Source: Onthophagus taurus | Lineage: Eukaryota > Arthropoda > Insecta > Coleoptera > Scarabaeidae | Direction: 5' to 3' | Length of the DNA stretch: 64,000 nt | Assembly: GCF_036711975.1 (NCBI RefSeq) | Contig: NC_091971.1 | Location: forward strand, 751,501-815,500 | In this document: one piece after another, positions 54,401 to 63,362 of the stretch | Position numbering within the stretch: the first letter of the stretch is position 1 | How the letters are laid out: every line of letters begins with the position of its first letter | The notes under the pieces: generated by a model | The model's database searches: none | Told to the model about the DNA's origin: nothing | The model's input: the letters and a program-made list of their open reading frames with translations, nothing else | Position numbers and translations under genes: made by a program

Positions 54401-57400
54401 AAGAACATTTATAGCTCGCGAGGAAAAAACATTTCCAGGTTTCAAAGCGTCTAAAGACCGTTTGACCGTGATGGTTGGTGCGAATGCAGCAGGTGACTGT
54501 AAATTAAAGCCTCTTTTAATTTACCGATCGGAAAATCCAAGAGCTTTAAAAAATAAGTCTAAAGCTGGCTTGCTCGTAATTTGGAAATCAAATCCTAAGG
54601 CTTGGATGACAGCGTCTATCTTCGAAAACTGGTTTGATTGCCACTTTATTCCCGAGGTTAAACGCTACTGCGAAACTAAACAAATTCCTTTTAATGTAAT
54701 GCTTCTTATTGACAATGCTCCAAGTCATCCGCCAACTGTTCTATTTAATTTTAACCCACATGTTAAGGTTGTTTTTTTGCCACCAAACACAACCAGTCTA
54801 CTTCAACCAATGGACCAAGGAGCCATTAAAACATTTAAGGCTTATTACACACGACGTTCATTTGCGCACTTGAATAATGCTATGAGACAGAACGATCAAA
54901 TGTCCGTTAAAGATTTTTGGCGGCAATTCACCGTTTTAGATGCTGTTAGACTTATTGGAGAATCTTGGGACGAAGTTTCGGAGAAAACATTGAGTAATGT
55001 TTGGAAGAAAATCTGTCCATTTTTTTTCAACAACGAAACGGAAGTAACAGCCGACGTAGATTTTCTTGGTAATACTATAGAAGAAATAGTAACTCTTGCG
55101 ACAGCATTAGATATGGATGTTGACAGAAACGATATTCACGAGCTATTGAATTCCCATAACAACGATTTAACGATTGTCGAGCTTATAGAAATGCGTGACC
55201 AAAATGATGAGTTCTGATCCAGCCCAAGTGGAAAAACAAATGACAATTGCAAGTTTAACTCAACGTTTGGACTCAATTGAAAAAGGTTTGAAAATTTTGG
55301 AAAATATAGACCCTAATGAAGAACGAGTTATTACTACAACGCAAGGTATTAAAAAATTATTAGCTTGTTATGAAGAAATTCTTCGAGAAAAAAAAGCATC
55401 CCTCATTCGTCAGTCTAGTCTTTTAGATTTTATAAAGCCGTCAGAACCGACGTAATAATATACGTTTTAATATTATTTATGTACTTTATATTTTTATATT
55501 GCTTTTATTTTTTCGGGAAAATAAATTTATTAAAATTAGTAGTAGTATTATTAGTATGTGCATACATTTTTTTAACAAAATTATGTTTAATTATTAATGT
55601 TTATTAATCCTTGATTATATATATATATATATATATGTATACATATAATCTATATATATATATATGTATTTATCGTATTTCGACTTACGCGGCTACTCTA
55701 TCGCGTAACTACGGGGTATTACTGTACCTACAATTTGAAAGTACTGGCAGTAAACTATTTAAAGTGAAAAATAATAATAAATTTTGAATACTTTACTTGT
55801 AGTACATTTTTACTGCAAGTAGCTCAACTCTGATATTACCAAATAAATTAGTCTGCTGTTGACACCAAGAAGTTGTGATTTATTTCGCTAGATTGGCTTA
55901 ATGACATTCTTAACTTCTTTGTTATAAAACTTCTTTGTTTCTAGTTCTAGGTCTAGTGTTAGTTCTAGTTTTACACTAGCACTATTGCTAGAACTAACAC
56001 AAGACCTAGAACTAGAATCATTCGGGTTTAGCCGTCTATAAAGACGTGCGGCTAAACCCGAATGTTTCTAGTTTTTGGTCTAGTGTTAGTTCTTGTATTA
56101 ACACATAGTCATTGACACACAGTCTATCTAACGATGGGTAGTCATTCGTTATGCATCAAAAGTCTAAGAGAACATGGATATTTGATCCGAAAATATACGT
56201 TGTAATCTCACCTAGTTTAGTGAAAATAACTTTACTTTTAAGTTTATCAGATTGATTTTGTGCGTGGTTATAAAATAAACAATTTGTAGGGTAGTTGACC
56301 GGTTTAATAGGAAAATGCATGGTTAACATTGCTTATGACGTCACATCGAAACTTTAATATGATTTTTCGATATGTTCTACACTTTTCCGCACTTTCTTCT
56401 TATTCTTAACGTGTTTTTTTGGGTCATTCCACATCGATTAAAACGAAAATCAAATTTTTCCTAAATTTATTTTTTGTTTTTAGGCAAAAAACACGAGCAC
56501 GACAAAAAGAACAATCTCAGTTTAAAAAGACGGAAAATGAATTAACTCAAAATAAAGTTATGTATCAACAAGTACAACAAAAAGTAACACAAAAAGTAAT
56601 AACGCCTCCAACGACAACAAATATAAATATTCTTCAAAATATAAGTATTCCTACTCATATAGATGCAGATGAGATCGATGGGAAATTAGAAAATATGGAA
56701 ACCGGTTTGAACGCTTCATTAAATGAAACGGAAGAGATTCAATTAAATTCCGATCAACTTCCTATAAATCTTCCTCCTTGTAGCACAAAACCGATTCAAC
56801 CAGGCATAATAAAATCTACGGGAGCTTTAATTCCAACAACCAAAAAAACTTTAACATCAAAATGTTTAACCGGACAAAAATTAATCGTCGTTTCAAACCC
56901 TCAAAGTATGGCCACAACTAGTATTTTACAAAGAACTTTAACTATTCCATTTGTTAAAAATATATCAGTCAAAAATTTCGATAAATTTAAAATAGTAACC
57001 ACAAATAGTTCGTCTACAAATGTCCAATTGACTTCTTTGTCCAATAGTAATATAGCCACTGGACAAAGTCCAGTAACAAAACACAAAGTGGTTACTGTTC
57101 GTACCAACCCAACAGTAAAAAAGGTGATCCCTTTGTCACAATTACAAATATTAAACGCAAAGGGTGGTATAAAAGTTTTACCAATTGGCGGAAAAATTAT
57201 TACAAAAACAAATTCCGGAAGTACACCAGTCTATATAGTAAATTCAAGTAACATGCAATGTTTAACAAAATGTACGTCGAGTACACCGGTTATTATGACA
57301 TGTAAACCGCAAGGTTCACCCGAAAATAAATCTTTATTGGTATTAAAAAATCCAACTCAACAAGTACAACAAAATCTCGAAGTTGATGATCGAGAGATAA

Positions 57401-57753
57401 TAGTTGAACAGGATATAATCGGAAAAGAAGTTGAAGTGAAACAAGAAGATGGCGAAGAAGAGGAGGTTGAAGATGAGGAAGAAGAAGAAATTACGGAGAA
57501 TGTTAAAAAACAATGTAATTTAAAGCAAGATGATGTAAATAAGGATAGTTTGAATGAGGTAGATGTAAATGAAACCAATTTAAAGGAAGATGTAGAAGAA
57601 AATATTGAATCTCTTGAAAATGATTTAAATGATGATAATGAGAAAGTTATTGAGGCGAATGAAAAGACTGAAATGGTGCAATGTACAAATTCGAATGAGT
57701 TTACTTATGTGAATGGTAATAATATTTTATTAGGCCCATTTTTACCATCTTAA
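51422..57753 (+). CDS. EMSY: EMSY homologue (ENT-domain transcriptional repressor)
   Basis: Nuclear chromatin regulator; vertebrate EMSY binds BRCA2 and HP1 and belongs to SIN3/KDM5 complexes. Four exons: 51422-51482, 51578-51752, 51812-52177 and 56484-57753, 623 residues. The ENT domain is unmistakable: MWPLLLDMTKDESVQSLRCL, then ELEAYGCLISALRAQGPL, RHKAEVRRAVNDEKLNTIA, and downstream EEWALEGRRLVPLMQRVVPQ. The rest is low-complexity S/T/N/K-rich, with KVITPPTTT-like repeats and a very acidic stretch near the end (EEEEVEDEEEEEI). Human EMSY is about 1,320 residues; this is half that, a short insect form. Intron 3 is 4.3 kb of transposons. The final six residues (GPFLPS) and the stop are contributed by a MITE terminal repeat, so the ancestral C-terminus was probably different. 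Confidence 0.9.
53790..55455 (+). pseudogene. Tigger (TIGD-like) transposase, lightly damaged
   Basis: DDE transposase of the pogo superfamily. It has an N-terminal CENP-B-type helix-turn-helix (LTLDYKLNIIKGFDSSMKVC, ARKFDLSESSIRTIIKDKE), then the second DNA-binding domain (ASNGWFDRFKVRCN), then the catalytic core with NVDETGLFWKKMP, LLIDNAPSHPP and LPPNTTSLLQPMDQGAI, which hold the metal-binding acidic residues. One in-frame TAG at 54240-54242 splits it, at the position of the usual Leu after RFKRRxN. A frame change near 55195-55217 displaces the C-terminal segment (IASLTQRLDSIEKGLKILEN...KKASLIRQSSLLDFI), which continues to 55455. So there are two lesions in about 555 codons, suggesting recent loss of activity. 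Confidence 0.9.
55616..55671. repeat. (AT)n microsatellite
   Basis: Two runs of alternating AT separated by GTATACATATAATCT, between the Tigger transposase gene and its right terminus. Probably expanded after insertion. Confidence 0.9.
55935..56100. repeat. TCTAG-rich palindromic repeat, locus 6
   Basis: One almost perfect unit: arm TTTCTAGTTCTAGGTCTAGT, the inverse arm ACTAACACAAGACCTAGAAC, and the core ATTCGGGTTTAGCCGTCTAT with AAGACGTGCGGCTAAACCCG (56020-56064). In EMSY intron 3. Confidence 0.9.
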
Positions 57754-57818
57754 TAAACTATCTTAGTTACTATGGTTGTGGCAGAGATTAATTTTTTAAT
57801 AGGTGGTAAAGGTGGGCC
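57733..57818. mobile_element. 86-bp MITE overlapping the EMSY stop codon
   Basis: TTA at 57730-57732 and 57819-57821 flank the element. The left end GGCCCATTTTTACCATCTTA and right end inverse GGCCCACCTTTACCACCTAT pair well. The left end is closely similar to that of the TTA-flanked insert at 23608 (GGCCCACTTTTACCATCTTC). The EMSY reading frame enters at the TTA (Leu) and ends on a TAA within the left repeat. Confidence 0.88.
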
Positions 57819-57821
57819 TTA

Positions 57822-58734
57822 GTGGTTCAAGGTTATTACTTCCGGTTAACAGGTTGAAATTGAAAAAAATATAAGTTTGATAACCTTGGATAAACAATAC
57901 TGTATAAATTTTTATTTATTTATTTTTTTATTAGGTTTGTCACCAAGTGTTTTTCCAACAAGTAACGTTTAAAAAAAAGAGAAAAAAGACTTTTAGCAAA
58001 AGATGTTGTGTTGTGTTAAAATAAATAATAGTGAATGTGGTGAAAAATGTAGTAAGTGTTTTTTCAGTTTGTAAGTAATGAACAAGAGAAATTAATTATT
58101 TATTTATTAATCTTTAATATTAATAAAATAAAATTTATAAACTGTATTTTGACAATTTAAGGGTGGACCGTTTTGATTTCTTTAATGCTTGTACATATAT
58201 ATCATATAAGAAGTATTGTCATATACATCACATTGTTAACATCACATTTTTCTTTAAATATTATTATATGTTATTCCTATAAAATTATTTCCCAGTGAGT
58301 CAAGTATTGTAAGACACTATAAATTGCGTTATTATTGTGATGAGAAATTACGAATAACAGAAAAAAAGAAATCTAAACATTTTTGTATATATTTTTTTAT
58401 ATTAGTTGAAATACAGAGCATATTTATCACTGATTATTATTTGATTCTATTTTTATGTATGTTTAGCATTAAATGTTAAATTTGAGGTCGATAAGTCAGC
58501 AAATATAACATAAAAATTTGGTTTTTTTATTAATATTAGAAATTTTTTGTAAATACAGAGTGATTCTCAACCTATACGCATAAAGTTGCGGTCGAGGTTT
58601 CCAGGATATTAGATCACCTCGACCTATTCACCTTCCAGGATCATTATATAGATGTCACCGCACTTCCAACGAAAAATGTACTATCTTGGAGAAACCACAC
58701 AACTTGTCTAACATCAAGACTACATGAAACACTT
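57822..58734. other. EMSY 3' UTR region
   Basis: AT-rich with several AATAAA signals (58022, 58127). A distinct, more GC-balanced stretch at 58560-58730 (TTGCGGTCGAGGTTTCCAGG) borders the palindromic repeat and looks like part of another repeat I cannot classify. Confidence 0.4.
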
Positions 58735-59040
58735 GCACTAAAACTAGAATTAACACTAGACCTAGAACTAAAAACATTCGGGTTTCTTAAACCCAATACT
58801 TTCTAGTTCTAGTGTTAGTTCTAGTTTTAGTGCAATAAAAATATGCAACTAACTTATATCTTATGCTAACTAACGCTACCTACCACTATCACTAGAACTA
58901 ACATTAGACCTAGAATTAGAAACAGTCGGATTTAGCCACACGTCTTTCAAGACTGCTAAACCCGAATGATTCTAGTTCTAGGTCTTGTGTTAATTGTAGT
59001 GATTCTAGCATTAGTTCTAGTAACAGTACTAGTATAAAAC
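58735..59040. repeat. TCTAG-rich palindromic repeat, locus 7
   Basis: About two units with arms ACTAGAATTAACACTAGACC / TTCTAGTTCTAGTGTTAGTT, GTGCAATAAAAATATGCAAC in the opposite orientation to loci 1-4, and a core GATTTAGCCACACGTCTTTC with GACTGCTAAACCCGAATG. It abuts the 5' end of the LINE. Confidence 0.85.
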
Positions 59041-59059
59041 AAACAGTCACATAGAGCCA

Positions 59060-61107
59060 GTACAGTCTGCAGGATAAAGAAATCTTGGTTTGTGCGTTTC
59101 TATATAGAGGGAGCGTTCAACAACGCAATACCACAATCTCTTGAAAGAGCTGCTCTTGACAGGGGAGTGGAAGCAACTATAGCGGGTTGGATCCGCAATA
59201 TGCTAGATAGTAGAATAGTTTCTACTTCACTCCACGGTGATACGATACGCTTCAGGCCGAGAGGTGGCTGCCCGCAGGGAGGGGTGTTATCTCCCCTGCT
59301 TTGGTCCCTCCTAGTTGACGATCTGATTGCGATAGTCGAAGCCGTTGGTGTGGAAATACAAGCTTATGCTGATGACATTGTCGTTATGGTCAAAGGAACC
59401 TGTTTGCCGAGGATATCTAAAGTCCTCCAGGTGACCCTAGATACCATTTGCGCTTGGTGTAAGGGAGAGAACCTCTCAATAAACCCGCAAAAGACAATTG
59501 TTGTGCCCTTCACCAGGAAGCGAAAGTTAGATGGACTAATCTGCCCAACTATCCAAGGTGAAGAAATTCCTTTCTCAAAGGAAGTCAAATATCTAGGAGT
59601 AATCCTAGACAAAACCCTGTCATGGAATGGACATTTGCAGGGAGTTTTGCACAAAGCTAGACTATCCTTGTGGACTTGTCGCAGTCTTTGTGGAAAAAAT
59701 TGGGGTCTTACCCCTGAAAGACTGTACTGGCTGTATGTGACTGTGGTTAGACCTATGATCACATACGGAGCAGCAGCCTGGTATAGGAAAGTCCGACAGA
59801 CTTCAGTTATCAGTAAACTTTCACGAATTCAACGAGTAGCTGGATTGGCAATCTCTGGTGCGATAGGCACAACGCCAACTCTAGCAATGGAGGTTCTGCT
59901 TGGCCAATCTCCTCTACATTTGCATATAGAGAAAGTGGCTAGAACAACCATTTACAGATTTAAGCAATATGCTCAAAACTGTTCCGACATGTCCTACCAA
60001 TGGGCTGCGGAAGACATTATAAGCACTGATACTGTGCTATCAATGCCGTCAGATTTGGCGGTATCACTATCAGTGATTAATGCTCGATACCAGATTGTAC
60101 TGCCTGAGCGGCAGTCCAGGATCGAAAATGAAAATTCTCTGGTTCGGGCAGACATTTGCTTGTACACAGATGGATCAAAAACGCCTGAAGGGGTAGGAGC
60201 AGGAGTATACTGCCAGACACCTCGAATTAAGCAAGCCTACAGCCTGGGTACGTACTGTACTGTATTCCAGGCGGAAGTATTTGCTATTGACATGGGTACT
60301 AAAATCCTTCTTGAAAGAGGGGTGAAGAACATGACAATACGAATTTTCTCAGACAGTCAAGCCGCTCTCCAGGCGCTGCAAGCCGTGAAAACGGTGTCGG
60401 CTCTGGTTAATGATTGTAAGAGAACATTAAACACACTGAGTTGTGATAACAGAGTCTCTCTGATCTGGGTCCCGGGTCACTCTGGGGTTGCTGGCAATGA
60501 AGCGGCAGATAAGCTGGCACGAGATGGCAGCGCTGAAGCGTTTGTGGGACCGGAACCAGCAGTTGGTGTATCATTTGCGATGGCCAAATATAGGATTGGA
60601 CTGTGGGCTGAAGAGAGACTTCGCCTACTGTGGACCAGTTCTCCTGGAATGAGACATGCTAAGGTGTTTATTAATATCGCCACTGTCAAACCCGGGAATA
60701 TTTTAGGACTTGCCCGTAGTAGCATAAAAGTTCTAATGGGTGTTTTTACTGGGCACTGCCGATTAAAAGCACACCTCAACTTGTTGGGTTTAGCCGACGA
60801 TGTTGAATGCCGACTATGTGCGGAGGAAGCAGAGACGGTTGAGCATGTTTTATGCCACTGCCCTGCCGTAGGGGTAAGATTTTTGCCACAAAGACTACAA
60901 CAAGTCCTCAAGGATAGTCTAGCTTTTTGTAAAACTCTCTGCAAATGTCCATTGCATAAGAGGGTTTTGTCTAGGATTACTCCTAGATATTTCACTTCCT
61001 TTGAAAAAGGAAGGGTTGGGTTGGTCTGTTTCGGTTTTATTGAGAGATTCTTTCCCTTACACCAAGCGCAAATGGTATCTAGAGTAACCTAGAGGATACA
61101 TCAGGAT
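59060..61107 (+). mobile_element. 5'-truncated LINE (I-group-like) with inverted 3' end
   Basis: A single open frame of about 666 codons (59092-61092) encodes the C-terminal part of a non-LTR ORF2. It has the reverse-transcriptase palm with GGCPQGGVLSPLLW and YADDIVVM, the thumb (KYLGVILDKTLSWNGHL), RNase H (LYTDGSKTPEGVGAGVY, SDSQAALQAL, WVPGHSGVAGNEAADKLAR) and the CxxC-type terminal finger (CRLCAEEAETVEHVLCHCP). RNase H points to an I-group clade. The endonuclease and ORF1 are missing, as after 5' truncation. From 60873 the sequence is an inverted copy of part of its own RT region. No stop interrupts the frame, suggesting a young copy. No poly-A tail seen. Confidence 0.88.
60873..61107. 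repeat. Inverted copy of the LINE's own RT segment
   Basis: 60873-61107 matches the reverse complement of about 59425-59710, with an internal deletion of roughly 50 bp in the shorter copy. Both read TTACACCAAGCGCAAATGGT in this orientation, and both minus-strand readings give KYLGVILDKTL and NGHLQ-VL-KARLSL. The junction shows microhomology, GGGGTAAGA, shared by both sites. The two arms are about 1.2 kb apart, so a transcript could form a hairpin. Confidence 0.85.
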
Positions 61108-61468
61108 TAACAACAACAGCAAAACATTGTAAATAACGAGTACCAGTTAATCGGTTCTCCAGAATAAAAAGACCAATAAGTATTTACAATTCTAGCCCAC
61201 ACTTTCATAGAAAATCATTGTTAATATGAAAGCTTATGCAAGTCTGCTCTTCAATTACATTCATAACTTCCTCTTCGAAATTGACTATGTGTACAGGTTT
61301 AGCTGTTTATTACTTGTATAATAAATTTACATTAAATTTGTGGAATATTTTAGGAATCAATATACAGAATATTGTTAGGTTACGTTTCATAAAAAAAATT
61401 ATCTTGAATTAGTCAGAGTCAACGTCAAAAATCAACAAAAATAATTTCCATTTTATAAAATAATAAAA
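61108..61468. other. Region between the LINE and the PKA-like gene
   Basis: Contains sequence immediately 3' of the LINE (AACAACAACAGCAAAACATT), then unique AT-rich sequence that probably holds the promoter of the kinase gene (TTAGGTTACG near 61376; a CAACGTCAAA motif near 61420). Confidence 0.4.
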
Positions 61469-63126
61469 ATGATTAGTGAATTAAGACATAACGCATCACC
61501 ATCACTCTCAGCGAGTGGTTCTACTGAGCATTCCGATGGTTCTGGTGACAATAAATCCAGAGTAAGTATCTTTTATATTTTAAACATTCTCTGACAGAAA
61601 AATATCTTTTAGACTTCATCTGAAATACAAGAATACACAAAAATCTTGGAAGGACATAAATCGCAATTTGATAAATTATGGGCTAGGCAATACGAACCAT
61701 CCACACCTTTGGTTGGTTTTGATATGATTAGAGTTTTAGGTACTGGTGCTTTTGGACAAGTCGTAAGGCTTATTTGTTAAGACACGAATCATTAAAAATC
61801 TGTACATAGGAATTTTTTTTTTTTCAACAAATAAGGTTTTGGCTAAACACAAAATTACGAGCGTACATTATGCAATAAAAATCCAAAAACAATCGGTTTT
61901 GGTTAAAACGCAGCAAGTGCATCACACATACTATGAAAAAAGAATCTTACAAAGCGTTTCTTTTCCTTTAGTTGTTAACATGGATTTTTCATTTAAAGAT
62001 TCTACGTATATTTATTTTGTAATGCCTTTTGTAAATGGTGGGGATTTATTTACTTATTTAAAAAAGTAAGTAATTCTAGCTATTAGTACTCACATTATTA
62101 CTAGAACTTACTTAACCCGGCTTAAGACCAAGAACTAGAAACATTCGGATTTAGTTGAACGTCTCTCAAAACGACTAAATAGTGTTAGTTCTAGTAATAA
62201 CAGTGTTAGTGTAAAACTAGGACTAACACTAGACCTAGAAACTTATTTAAATAAAGATTATTATTATTATAACGCGGTCCAATTGTTAAAAATTAAATCT
62301 AAAATATTTTGTAGAGTCAAAAAATTAAAAGAAGATTTATGTAAATTTTACGCAGCCCAAATAGTTCTCGCATTGGAATACATACATTTTCTTTCATTGG
62401 TATTTCGCGATTTAAAACCAGAAAATATTATGATCGATTCAACAGGTTACCTAAAAGTTTGCGATTTTGGTTTTTGCAAAGTAAATTTCCCACATTTAAT
62501 AATTAATTTCTTTTTGACACAACAATTTTTTAGTATGTAGATACAAGAACGTACAGTTTATGTGGTACACCTGATTATTTAGCACCGGAAACACTATTAA
62601 TGAAAGGATATGGAAAAAGCGTTGATTGGTGGGCATTTGGAGTTTTTTTATATGAAGTATCAGCTGGATATCCCCCGTTTTATGATGCTAACGATATAAT
62701 TAGATTTGGAAAAGTCGTTTCGTTGCATTATCGATTCCCAAAAGAATTTAGCGTCGAATTGAAAGACTTAATTAGAAATTTATTACAAGTTGATTTATCG
62801 CGAAGGTCTCTATAACACAAATCATCTTTATATCATAAATTAATCATAATTAATTAATTAGGTACGGTATTTTAAAAAGGGGAGTTCTCGACATAAAATA
62901 TCACAAATTCTTTAATGGAATTAATTGGTCCGACATTTATCAACAAAATACTAGAGCACCTTACGTTCCACAGGTAAAATTTGAATCATCAATTAATATA
63001 AAATAGAAATAATTAAATGTTTAGGTTAGAAATGAAGGTGATACCCGTCATTTTGAATCAAACGATGAAATTAATTATGTTATTGATCCTGATGATGACT
63101 ATACAGAACAATTCAAAGATTTTTAA
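61469..63126 (+). CDS. Divergent cAMP-dependent protein kinase catalytic subunit-like kinase
   Basis: AGC-family Ser/Thr kinase closest to PKA-C. Seven exons: 61469-61561, 61613-61762, 61836-62065, 62315-62480, 62534-62805, 62862-62973 and 63025-63126, 374 residues (PKA-C about 350). Kinase motifs: glycine loop [11 protein letters not shown], catalytic Lys in [21 protein letters not shown] (PKA has YRD), CDFGF, activation loop [15 protein letters not shown] in which PKA's phosphorylated Thr is Ser, and [13 protein letters not shown]. The C-tail ends EQFKDF, the FxxF motif that binds the PIF pocket. The N-terminal 60 residues are Ser-rich, with no Gly2 for myristoylation. All catalytic residues are present, so it is probably active, but the overall divergence suggests a specialised paralogue, for example germline-restricted (inference). 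Confidence 0.9.
62085..62245. repeat. TCTAG-rich palindromic repeat, locus 8
   Basis: Partial unit in intron 3 of the PKA-like kinase: AGAACTAGAAACATTCGGAT, a degraded core (TTTAGTTGAACGTCTCTCAA with AACGACTAAAT) and an arm ending ACTAACACTAGACCTAGAAA. The most diverged of the eight loci. Confidence 0.75.
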
Positions 63127-63362
63127 TTAATTTATAGCATATTTATATATTTAGATTAATTTTTTTTGTGATATTAAATCTAAAAAATGTGTATTTTAAT
63201 TAAGTTTAATAAAATTAACAATCAACTTTATTTTATTACGTTTCCATTACATCAATTACATTAATACAACAAATTGTTTTCATCTTATAATAAAAAAATG
63301 AAAAGAAATTAATTTAAAAAACACACTTACAATAATTGGATCGACCATATATATATAGACAT
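63127..63362. other. Convergent 3' region of the kinase and the proline-rich gene
   Basis: Tail-to-tail 3' untranslated sequence. AATAAAATTAAC near 63208 is a likely signal for the kinase. Nothing else seen. Confidence 0.45.

Larger units (their letters stand above)
53595..55724 (+). mobile_element. Tigger/pogo-type DNA transposon, nearly complete (2,130 bp)
   Basis: Flanked by TA on both sides (53593-53594, 55725-55726). The left end CAGTAAAATCTCGACTTACG and right end (inverse CAGTAATACCCCGTAGTTAC) are moderately similar and share internal TACGCG and CGACTTACG blocks. It carries one transposase gene (53790-55455). It lies in EMSY intron 3 in the sense orientation, inside an older hAT-like repeat. 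Confidence 0.9.
52587..55832. mobile_element. hAT-like non-autonomous element, split by a Tigger insertion
   Basis: The left end CAGGGTTGGGCA at 52587 mirrors the right end AGCTCAACTCTG ending at 55832 (12 bp, two mismatches). This is the hAT type of terminus. Both flanks of the Tigger contain matching AGTACT / AAGTAC-rich sequence, as expected of one element cut in two. I could not find an 8-bp target duplication, so the boundaries are provisional. Confidence 0.5.

Noticed and set aside
59364-59762. Minus-strand frame resembling the LINE C-terminal tail
   Set aside because: It is explained by the inverted duplication: the plus-strand tail is the reverse complement of this RT segment, so the likeness is a mirror and not a second gene.
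60477-60995. Minus-strand frame beginning KYLGVILDKTL, resembling a second reverse transcriptase
   Set aside because: Only the first 38 or so codons resemble RT, and these lie in the inverted copy; the rest is antisense of RNase H.
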